DNA of 64,000 nt from Mycobacterium sp. ACS1612 (GTDB taxonomy: Bacteria; Actinomycetota; Actinomycetes; Mycobacteriales; Mycobacteriaceae): the NCBI RefSeq assembly GCF_001667505.1, contig NZ_LZHZ01000034.1, positions 1 to 64,000 of the forward strand, read 5' to 3'. Position numbers and translations under genes: made by a program. Below the pieces are notes generated by a model. The model was not told the origin of the DNA. It was given only the letters and a program-made list of their open reading frames with translations, and did no database searches. The first letter of the stretch is position 1. Every line of letters starts with the position of its first letter. Positions 57,740 to 64,000 of this stretch are shown here, in pieces.

Positions 57740-57922
57740 TCATGACGCCATCAGCTCACGCAGCCCGGCGGTCACGATGTACACCCGGCCGCCTAGCCGT
57801 CGAACCGGCAGCTCGCCGGAGGCCACGAGGCGATACGCTGCAGCCCGGCTGATTTCCAACAGCTGCGCCGCCCGAGGTACCGCGAGCAGAAGTGGGAACT
57901 CGTTGAACACGTTGTCTTCCAA
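57740..57922 (-). CDS. Excisionase-like helix-turn-helix protein
   Basis: 60 aa from TTG 57922, with AAGGTGG upstream. PLLLAVPRAAQLLEISRAAAYRLVASGELPVRRLGGRVYIVT is the MerR-type winged HTH of small excisionase (Xis/AlpA) proteins, with the typical wing R-x-GGR-x-Y (cited as overlapping short pieces PRAAQLLEISRAAAYRLV and PVRRLGGRVYIV). Such proteins direct integrase toward excision or regulate plasmid genes. No integrase gene accompanies it here, so it is probably an orphan of an element once integrated at tRNA-Met. Its stop abuts the IS481 remnant. Confidence 0.75.
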   Translation of the reverse strand: MEDNVFNEFPLLLAVPRAAQLLEISRAAAYRLVASGELPVRRLGGRVYIVTAGLRELMAS

Positions 57923-58428
57923 TTTGATTCACCACCTTCGAAGTGGATCGCCTGGCAGATGCGCAGCAGGCGCGGTGTGAGGTTGTCGCTCAACAAGCTC
58001 TGAGCCGGATGGGCGTCGGTCGCCTAGGTCGAATCGAGGCTGCCAACACAACTGTAATTCTCCGCAGTGACAACTCCGTACGGTGTTTTCGCGCTGCGTT
58101 CTACCGTATCCGCCTGGCCCGTCACGCCCGTCGACTGGACGGACGATCGCGCAGTCGAGAGCGCTGACTCATTGCTCCTTCATTCATTAACCACTCCGTC
58201 GACAAGCACCATCACAGCTCCTCGCCTCCACAGTGTCACCGCATCTCAAAACCATTGTCTTCGTTGCACTTACACGGAACCGTTCCATCTTGTCTCACCC
58301 CTACCACACTCCGAAATTTCCGTCTGGCACATTTGTACAGGGGTGCGAGAATGGTTGTGGCACAGCAGGTGCCGCAACCTCGGTCGCCGGATTCGGTGCG
58401 CCGGGGTCACCATGCGTTAGGTGCAACA
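57923..58428. other. Gap without a recognisable gene
   Basis: About 500 bp between the excisionase-like gene and the relaxase fragment. I see no intact gene, only short unsupported frames. Composition is visibly richer in A and T than the core genome. It may be the old upstream region of the relaxase gene. Confidence 0.5.
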
Positions 58429-58730
58429 GTGTTGACGATCTCCAAGCTCAAGCGGTGGTCGATCAACTACTACATCGACACCGCCCAGAGCGCCGAAACG
58501 GCCACCCGGGATCTCGCACGGGTCGTGGGCGGTTTGGGAGACTACTCCGAGCGCGAGACCCGTACCCCGACATGGCTGCTGGCCGGTGAGACCCACAGTG
58601 TCGCGAAACTGGTCGGGCCCAGCGACATCAGCAGGCCGGGGGACAGGCCGCCCCGGCCGTGGTGGCTCGCTGGATAGGTCGTCGTCTCACTCCGATGGGC
58701 GGGGCCGGGCGACATGGAACAGCTTGTCGC
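58429..58730 (+). pseudogene. MobF/TrwC-type conjugative relaxase, N-terminal fragment
   Basis: From GTG 58429 the frame reads VLTISKLKRWSINYYIDTAQ, GGLGDYSERETRTPTWLLAG, ETHSVAKLVG, which is the N-terminus of TrwC/TraI-like relaxases of mycobacterial conjugative plasmids, including the region around the catalytic Tyr (INYY). The frame stays open to 58677; similarity then passes to another frame (VVARWIGRRLTPMGGAGR, from ~58659) and stops. More than 90% of a normal relaxase is missing. This is a relic of a conjugative plasmid or ICE. Confidence 0.78.
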
Positions 58731-59739
58731 AGTCGCTACACTCCCACAGTCGCGTCCTGCCGGCCCGGGAGTCGTCTACTGGATAGGTGTTCGCGCTGCC
58801 TCAGCGAGCGCATCTCGGCGCCGACTGATCCACCATCAAATTATCGGCCCATCCGACATCCCGTTCGTGCTGCGCAACGCCGGCCCGCTACCCGCTGCTG
58901 TTCGAGGGAACGGATCGGGTGGCGGACCGACTGGGGGCGGCGTTCCGCGGGCCAGGCTCGCTGCTGAACTCTCAGGGTCACCCCGTCGAACGCCTCCACG
59001 CCGAACCGGGACGTGACCAACCCCAGCGCCGACGCTGACGGGCGCATTCCCACCGTAAGCGAGCTGGAAACGCCGAAACACGTCCACGCGCGTCGTCTCA
59101 TCGCGGATCAGTCCGCGCAATTCGGTTAACGCCCATCGTCGACGCGACCGACACGTCGAGAGGACTCTTGGTGCCCATTGAGATTTCGCCGCTACCCCCG
59201 ACCGGCGCTGTCGCGTCGAGTAGATCATCGACTGCTTGACGCAGTAGCCACCCCTACGGCGCGCGAACCGGTGGCGTGCTGAAATTGCAGGCTTAATGCC
59301 TCGCCGCACGCTGACGTGGTATCCGCTCTGTGGGTCCGCCGCCAGATCAGCGCCCACGATAGACATTGCCCGTTGCCCTGACCACCTTTGGAAATCCAAT
59401 ACGGCGACTAGTGGCCGAGGAGGACGCAATCGAGCCCACGGAGGTTGGCTCTATTCAATGCGCGTACAAGGCCCGAAGGACCTAGCTAGGGTTTTTGTTG
59501 TCGGGCTCTAGAAGATGGGCTGAGACAGTATCGCTGGTCCATCCGACCAGGAGCCGTGAAAGCGGCGGCAACATTGTGCACCGCCGCGACCAAGTTGACT
59601 GCGCTTTGCTCAGTCCACCGGCCGCGGTGGTGCCACCTGCGGCGTCAGGCGAAGAAGATACGCATGCGCTGGGTGCCTATCTCTTATCTCCGGCAGTTCG
59701 CACGCTGTGGCCAGGCCAATCACCGGTCAGCGTGGAGTA
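58731..59739. other. Degenerate ~1-kb region
   Basis: No intact gene is supported. On the minus strand around 59030-59250, coding-looking pieces occur in alternating frames (for example LTELRGLIRDETTRVDVFRRF and then ALGLVTSRFGVEAFDGVTLRV), interrupted by frame changes, suggesting a decayed gene I cannot name. The part 59430-59739 shows nothing I can interpret. Confidence 0.5.
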
Positions 59740-60456
59740 TCAGGCGATCGAAGTCCGATGGAGGCGGTGATCTGGTCCGCGGGCGACGACCTCTGCTGCG
59801 ACGTCAGCTACCCGTGTATTGGAGTTTTGGGAAACTCTGACCAACAACTCGAACGCTCGCACTGGATCGACATCGAATCGTTCCATGATCATGCCTTTGG
59901 CTTGACCGATGGTGTCTCGGCGGGCCAGTGCCGACCGAAACTCAAGCTCCTTGTTGTGAGCTATGAGCGCAGTCGCGGCGTGGGTGGCGATTATCGCGGC
60001 CAATGCTTCGGCTTGCATGGTGAAGGCGTTGCGTTTAAGGCCGAACAAATTCATGGCGGCGCGGCGCGGCCCGTGGGTGTAGAGCTGAAACGATAGGACA
60101 CTGTGAACCCCGGCTGCGACAGCGGACTTACCGAAACGGGGCCACCTGGGATCGTTACTGAGGTCGTCGCATCGCACCAATGTTTCGCCGTCCATCGCGT
60201 CCACACAGGGGCCTTCGTGGAAGTCCTGCTGGAAGGCGTCGATTCTTGGAGGCAGCGGCGAGGTCGCTGCCACTGACTCGAACCCGTCAGGGGCTGAAAA
60301 CATCAGGATATCCGCGCTGTCGATGCCGGGAATAAGGCGCACGGCGGCCTGCGTCACGCCCGAGAGGGTGACGTCCAAATCTGTTGAGCCAGCGTATTTT
60401 TCGGTGATATTACTCATCGTCTGGCGAAGCATGTCCGCGAACTGGTTGTCGACCAT
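59740..60456 (-). CDS. GAF-ANTAR domain RNA-binding regulator
   Basis: 238 aa from ATG 60456, with AGGCGG nine bases upstream. A GAF sensor domain (~15-165: DSADILMF, HEGPCVDAM, WPRFGKSAVAAGVHSVLSFQL) is followed by a C-terminal ANTAR three-helix domain (~175-230: RDTIGQAKGMIMERFDVDP, AFELLVRVSQNSNTRVADVA). ANTAR proteins bind paired hexaloop hairpins in RNA and prevent termination. In mycobacteria GAF-ANTAR proteins respond to stress or kinase input. No cognate kinase is adjacent. Confidence 0.93.
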   Translation of the reverse strand: MVDNQFADMLRQTMSNITEKYAGSTDLDVTLSGVTQAAVRLIPGIDSADILMFSAPDGFESVAATSPLPPRIDAFQQDFHEGPCVDAMDGETLVRCDDLSNDPRWPRFGKSAVAAGVHSVLSFQLYTHGPRRAAMNLFGLKRNAFTMQAEALAAIIATHAATALIAHNKELEFRSALARRDTIGQAKGMIMERFDVDPVRAFELLVRVSQNSNTRVADVAAEVVARGPDHRLHRTSIA

Positions 60457-60640
60457 GGGTGGCCGCCTATCACTTGCGAGTGAAGCGAGGCGGGCAGGGG
60501 CGGTCCCGTAGATGGGACCTTGATACAAGTTCGCAACGCACGGCTATCTGCCGTCCCCATGCTGAGCCTACTCCGGCCGTGGACAACCGTTGGCCGAAGC
60601 GGCAAACCCGATTCATCGACAAACTCGATTGACCGGCGCC

Positions 60641-60665
60641 GTTGGCAGGAGAATCCTGGGGGTAG
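60641..60665 (+). promoter_or_regulatory. Possible SigF-type promoter
   Basis: GTTG (60641-60644), 15 bases, then GGGTAG (60660-60665) resembles the SigF consensus GTTT-N15/17-GGGTAT with two mismatches. It lies ~40 bp before the ATG of the small gene at 60706. Weak evidence. Confidence 0.25.
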
Positions 60666-60705
60666 TCGCCGGACGCAGCCAACCCATCAGGCGAGGTGGA
60701 GGGTA

Positions 60706-60981
60706 ATGAGTTCTGAACATGCAACAGAGCAGGTGCCGCTGGCAGAGGTCCAGGAGGGCGACACGATCCAGGATCCCCAGTCCGGTCAGTGGTTCACCGT
60801 CACCCGAACGGCGGATGGCACAACCACTGTCACCAATAAGCACTCAGATGGCGATACGACGGTCATCGAGGGATATCGCGTCTACTACGGCGACGAACGA
60901 CAAGGTGAGCAGGTCGATTCCCGATGCGTCATCGATTCCCGGTCCACGACAGGCCTCATCACCCGCCAGGTGCGAGAGTGA
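60706..60981 (+). CDS. Small hypothetical protein
   Basis: 91 aa from ATG 60706, with a good RBS (GGTGGAGGG) upstream. Acidic and strand-rich: EVQEGDTIQDPQSGQWFTVT followed by repeated Thr-rich strands (TADGTTTVTNKHSDGDTTV), which suggests a small beta-barrel (SH3-like) fold. Codon use looks real and the start context is strong. No known family. It stands alone between the GAF-ANTAR gene and an empty stretch. Confidence 0.65.
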   Translation: MSSEHATEQVPLAEVQEGDTIQDPQSGQWFTVTRTADGTTTVTNKHSDGDTTVIEGYRVYYGDERQGEQVDSRCVIDSRSTTGLITRQVRE

Positions 60982-61813
60982 TCGCGAGCGCCCACGCGAC
61001 CGGTTAGACCCTGCCGAGTAGGCGTCTGAGCCGACCCCGATTGGTCAACGGATTGCTGAACGAGAATTCTGTGAGACCGTCGAGACCAGGCCAGTCATGC
61101 GTGACACAAGCTTTCACCGGCACGGACCGTTCGGTGTGCTCGCTTTCAGTTGCCGTTCATTCGGCGAGAACGAGCCAGATCCGACCGGAATCGGCCAGTC
61201 GCCACGAAATGTCAGTCACAGCCATATCGCCTGTGTTGCAAGAAGTCTCGATATTGCATGAGGGTTTTGCGCGGATTGCAGTTTGGTCATCCATAGTATG
61301 CGGCCTGGAGTGCGCGGCTGCCCAGCGATGGGGCACTTGGACCGTGGACGCGCGTGGATGCCTCCCGCTCAGAGGCTGCCATTGTGGTGATCGGTGCGGC
61401 CGGCGCCCCCAAGGCCATGCCGCTGCGCGAACGGCCGCAGCCGAGCCTTGACCGCTCCCGACGCACCGCACAACCGGCCGCTATCAGGAAAGGCCCACTG
61501 TAGGCGGGACAATGGGCTGACCCGCCACCCGCTCAACGATAGAGTGCTCGCCACTCCGCTCGTAGCCGCGCGACTTCTTCTGTGATCGCCAATGAAACGG
61601 ACTTGCACCGTGGACGGCTACCGCAGTTCTTAGCTTGGAGTGGCCCTGGATCGTCTCTCTTACCAATTCGGACGATGTAGGTCGGGTGTACGCAAAGGTG
61701 CCGGCGTCACCATTGAATTTCCCTGTAACCGAGCATCCTGACTTGCGATCGAGCCGCTCGATGCCGCCAACCTACACCCTTGTCCATCGCGCGGTCGGCA
61801 CCCGGCGGTGTTG
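60982..61813. other. Stretch without a supported gene
   Basis: About 830 bp. Several overlapping frames up to ~135 codons exist on both strands, but none has a plausible start, RBS or recognisable domain. A minus-strand segment ending WRLADSGRIWLVLAE near 61157 has a protein-like look and may be a decayed gene. Nothing else seen. Confidence 0.5.
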
Positions 61814-62629
61814 TCAGCCGATCGAGGTCAGTTGGTCGATCGAGTCTTTCGGAAGGTCTCCGTCAACGACTGCCGTCACCTCGAACTTGCTCAGATTGAT
61901 TGCGCCCTTGTGGTTGTCGAGGAACGCGGTATCGGCGGCGTCACGCCCGGTGGCGATGCGCACAAGCGTCTGTCGCGGCGCCAGCAGCGTGGCGTCGACC
62001 ACCCGCCACCGTCCCTCGACGAAAGCCTCGGCCACCGCATGGAAGTCCATCGGAGACAACCCCGGCGCATAAACGGAGACAAGTCGGGCCGGCACGTTCA
62101 CCGCGCGCAGCAGCGCCACCACCAGGTGGGCGAAGTCGCGGCACACTCCTTCGCCTGCGAGGAGCGTGTCAACGGCGCCGTCGATGGGGTCGCTGGATCC
62201 GGGCACGTAATTCAGCCGAGTGCCAACCCATGAGGACACCTTCTCTAACAGAGTCGTCGAGTCGATGTACTGACCGAATTCGGTAGCTGCGAAGCCGAAG
62301 AACTTGTCGGCCTCGGCGTACCGGCTCGGGCGCAGGTACATCGACAAGTCGTACGCGGTCACCGGCGCCGGATCCGTCCGTCCCACAATGGTGGAACTGT
62401 ATTCGACCTTCAGCACACCCGCCTGCACGTCCAGCTTGTGGATCCGGTTTCCGTGCGCGCCGCTGATTTCCTGAGGCGCCACGCTTGTGCCGTCCAAGTC
62501 GAATGTCAACGCCTCGGCGACGGCGGCACCGGGGTGCGGTGCCACCGCGATCTGGAATTCCAACGTCGATGCTGCAGTGACCTCGACCTCGAGTTGCGCG
62601 GCGACCTCTCGCCTCATGTGCTGTGTCAC
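61814..62629 (-). CDS. Transglutaminase-like cysteine protease-fold protein
   Basis: 271 aa. The N-terminal half is a beta-rich domain (REVAAQLEVEVTAASTLEFQ). The C-terminal half has the transglutaminase-like triad: Cys in GEGVCRDFAHLVVALLRA, His in MDFHAVAEAFVEGRW, Asp in RVVDATLLAP. Such bacterial proteins act as peptidases or amidases on unusual peptides; the substrate is unknown. GTG 62629 is chosen because it overlaps the stop of the preceding small ORF as GTGA, implying coupling. ATG 62617 is an alternative. Confidence 0.85.
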   Translation of the reverse strand: MTQHMRREVAAQLEVEVTAASTLEFQIAVAPHPGAAVAEALTFDLDGTSVAPQEISGAHGNRIHKLDVQAGVLKVEYSSTIVGRTDPAPVTAYDLSMYLRPSRYAEADKFFGFAATEFGQYIDSTTLLEKVSSWVGTRLNYVPGSSDPIDGAVDTLLAGEGVCRDFAHLVVALLRAVNVPARLVSVYAPGLSPMDFHAVAEAFVEGRWRVVDATLLAPRQTLVRIATGRDAADTAFLDNHKGAINLSKFEVTAVVDGDLPKDSIDQLTSIG

Positions 62630-62760
62630 CGGTTCCGTGCGGTTGACTGCTTCTCGGGACGGTCCGAGAACATCGGAAACTCAACGGGTTCCGAATCATG
62701 CTCGGGGTTCGAGGCCGACTCCGGTTCTTCAGGATGTGAAAACAGATCGTTCGATGTCAT
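62626..62760 (-). CDS. Small acidic ORF coupled to the transglutaminase-like gene
   Basis: 44 aa from ATG 62760, with GAGG six bases upstream. MTSNDLFSHPEEPESASNPE and a similarly Glu/Pro/Ser-rich remainder; probably disordered. Its TGA overlaps the GTG of the transglutaminase-like gene, an arrangement seen in coupled genes. It may serve mainly to load ribosomes. No family known. Confidence 0.5.
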   Translation of the reverse strand: MTSNDLFSHPEEPESASNPEHDSEPVEFPMFSDRPEKQSTARNR

Positions 62761-62804
62761 AAGGATCCTCAAATTGGGCTCAGATTGGCGTTCGTCGACG
62801 TCGG

Positions 62805-62999
62805 CTAGACCCAGAACTTTGTCTTGAACCTTTTCTGGTCGCCTTCGACGTCGGTCCACTGCCCGGCCGCGTAGCTGTAGGGCTGTCTGACGCCGGTGCG
62901 GAGGACGTCGAGACTGCCGTCGTGATGCTTGATGTAGACGTCACCGAAACGCATGAACTGGTCGGTGCCGCCACCGGCGAGCGTCACTTTGACCGTCAT
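62805..62999 (-). CDS. Small conserved-looking hypothetical protein
   Basis: 64 aa: MTVKVTLAGGGTDQFMRFGD, then YIKHHDGSLDVLR and a Trp-containing basic end (KRFKTKFWV). Predicted as a compact all-beta protein. Its start overlaps the stop of the DUF5994 gene by 4 bp (ATGA), which supports real translation and co-expression. Function unknown. Confidence 0.7.
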   Translation of the reverse strand: MTVKVTLAGGGTDQFMRFGDVYIKHHDGSLDVLRTGVRQPYSYAAGQWTDVEGDQKRFKTKFWV

Positions 63000-63514
63000 G
63001 AACGAACACCCCTCGCCCGGTGACGAAATGTCGGGCGGCGATAGTCGTCAGAGGCTTTTCCGTCGTGCGCCCCGATCGCGAGCAGGTCGGCGACCGGCGT
63101 AGCGTCGTTCGGTGCAGCCGCGGTCATCATCGCCTCGTGCGCGATATCCGGATCAGTATGTGGAGGCACCACCAGCAGCAGGATCTTCTCGCGGTTCAGC
63201 CCCAGTACTTGGAGGGTATTGGCCGGCTGTATCCGGTAGCCGTCGAGTCGGACGGCTCGCCCGCCGGTGATCAGTCGCTTCGGCATCTTCGCCCATTCGG
63301 CCAGGTTGTACAGGACGCGGTCCACTGTGCCGAGGCGCACCGAAAGCACCGCCAGCAGATCCGGCAGCTCAGCTGTCAGATCATCCGTTAGCGGCCACCA
63401 CGCCCCGTCCACATGCCCGGATATCGGCGCCTTGGGCTTCAACCGCAACCGCGGTGTGTGTTCTGGTCCTGCGTGCCGCCCGTTGGAGTCGGACCGGCTT
63501 TCGTGTCGTGTCAT
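62996..63514 (-). CDS. DUF5994 family protein
   Basis: 172 aa from ATG 63514, with GGGAG nine bases upstream; in-frame codons further upstream lack family similarity. The core PRLRLKPKAPISGHVDGAWW, then LTAELPDLLAVLSVRLG, RVLYNLAEW and RAVRLDGY match the actinobacterial DUF5994 family, of unknown function. The C-terminal part has RILLLVVPPHTDP-like strands and HEAMMTAA. Mycobacterial genomes often carry several copies. Coupled to the 64-aa gene downstream. Confidence 0.8.
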   Translation of the reverse strand: MTRHESRSDSNGRHAGPEHTPRLRLKPKAPISGHVDGAWWPLTDDLTAELPDLLAVLSVRLGTVDRVLYNLAEWAKMPKRLITGGRAVRLDGYRIQPANTLQVLGLNREKILLLVVPPHTDPDIAHEAMMTAAAPNDATPVADLLAIGAHDGKASDDYRRPTFRHRARGVRS

Positions 63515-63644
63515 GACGACACTCCCGTCTTGACCGCAGTACGGCCATCCACTCGAGTCGGCAACGGCGCGATCTGAACTGTCGCGCACCACATACCACC
63601 GACTCTTTGCATCACATCCAGAGTGGACATGATGCCAGCTCTAC

Positions 63645-63800
63645 TCAATGAAAGCCGTGGTGTCTCAATGCGGCTGACGATGGAGCACGCCAGTAATCGA
63701 CGATGAACCCGCGCCGCTTGGCACGCTTCCGCGCTCGCTTCTCTTTCAGCGACTTACCGAATTTCTTGATCATCGTTTGTCGGGGAGACTTATCAGCCAT
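63645..63800 (-). CDS. Very small basic protein next to the cold-shock gene
   Basis: 51 aa from ATG 63800, with AGGGG upstream. Starts MADKSPRQTMIKKFGKSLKE, followed by a run of Lys/Arg (KRARKRAKRR) and a more neutral tail. Short Lys/Arg-rich proteins starting MADKSPRQTM are frequent in actinobacteria, often beside cold-shock genes. They are probably nucleic-acid- or ribosome-associated. It was too short for usual ORF calling. Confidence 0.7.
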   Translation of the reverse strand: MADKSPRQTMIKKFGKSLKEKRARKRAKRRGFIVDYWRAPSSAALRHHGFH

Positions 63801-63866
63801 GTTTACCCCTAAAAGCGGAGCCTGAATGGCCCCGACTTTTTCAGTCTACGCCCAGTCACCGAAAGC

Positions 63867-63901
63867 AATGTGGGCTGGCGGAAAATCCACCAGCCCACAT
63901 T
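63867..63901 (-). terminator. Hairpin downstream of the cold-shock gene
   Basis: AATGTGGGCTGG (63867-63878) pairs perfectly with CCAGCCCACATT (63890-63901) around an 11-base loop. It begins 15 bp after the cold-shock stop and is followed on the minus strand by a T-rich TGCTTTC. A likely transcription terminator. Confidence 0.75.
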
Positions 63902-63915
63902 CGCTAGACGTCGTT

Positions 63916-64000
63916 TAGAGGGCAGCCACTCCGACTGCCTGCGGGCCCCTGGCCCCCTGCTCGATGTTGAACTCAACCCGCTGGTTCTCCTCGAGCGATT
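63916..64000 (-). CDS. Cold-shock protein, C-terminal part only
   Basis: Only the last ~27 codons are inside the window. They read SLEENQRVEFNIEQGARGPQ and end AVGVAAL, matching the end of CspA-type cold-shock proteins (LEENQ-VEF-I-QG-KGPQA). These are single-stranded nucleic-acid-binding RNA chaperones. The start lies beyond 64000 on the minus strand. Confidence 0.88.

Overview
The window is high-GC actinobacterial DNA from a Mycobacterium, most likely a rapid grower (Mycolicibacterium type). The main evidence is gene order. From about 21.9 to 57.1 kb it carries, in reverse orientation, the block known in M. tuberculosis as Rv3216 back to Rv3193c: acetyltransferase, entC, gpm2, a ParA-like gene, Rv3212, rhlE, Rv3210c, Rv3209, TB9.4, a TetR gene, Rv3207c, moeZ, Rv3205c, an alkyltransferase-like gene, lipV, adnAB, a K+ channel, nudC, mrx1, uvrD2, whiB7, Rv3197, Rv3196, Rv3195, Rv3194c and Rv3193c. 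Protein lengths and signature motifs agree. Differences from that block are a gmd gene between nudC and mrx1, a DoxX-like gene between adnB and the channel, and a methyltransferase gene between the Rv3196- and Rv3195-like genes.

Region 1 (1-21980) is accessory. It starts inside a very large protein with the end of an OTU-like protease domain, followed by a decayed aldehyde dehydrogenase fragment. A type VII (ESX) secretion locus then fills 3617-21980: EspI-like ATPase, mycosin (mycP), eccD, a one-piece eccC, a second eccD, eccB, eccE, a small membrane protein, a second EspI-like ATPase, eccA, an EspD/EspH-like protein and a YbaB/EspL-like protein. The divergent eccC/eccD and converging eccB recall ESX-4. 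The eccA, eccE and EspI-like genes recall ESX-1/2 or plasmid systems. No WXG100, PE, PPE or espG gene is visible. The mycosin has Gly where the catalytic Ser should be, and two different EccD proteins are encoded.

Region 2 (21935-57088) is core mycobacterial genome: isochorismate synthesis, the RNA helicase RhlE, cofactor sulfur chemistry (MoeZ), DNA repair (AdnAB, UvrD2, an alkyltransferase-like protein), NAD(H) hydrolysis (NudC), mycoredoxin, and the antibiotic-resistance regulator WhiB7 with a readable promoter, upstream ORF and attenuator. Several genes overlap by 4 bp (ATGA), and two convergent junctions carry long hairpins.

Region 3 (57173-64000) begins with initiator tRNA-Met and its terminator. 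Behind it lies a graveyard of mobile DNA: an internally deleted IS481-type transposase with duplicated ends, an excisionase-like gene without an integrase, and the start of a MobF/TrwC relaxase. About 1 kb of degenerate sequence follows. The rest is a set of small accessory genes (GAF-ANTAR regulator, transglutaminase-like protein, DUF5994 protein, several short hypotheticals) and ends inside a cold-shock gene.

All homology statements come from reading motifs and remembered family features, not from database searches.
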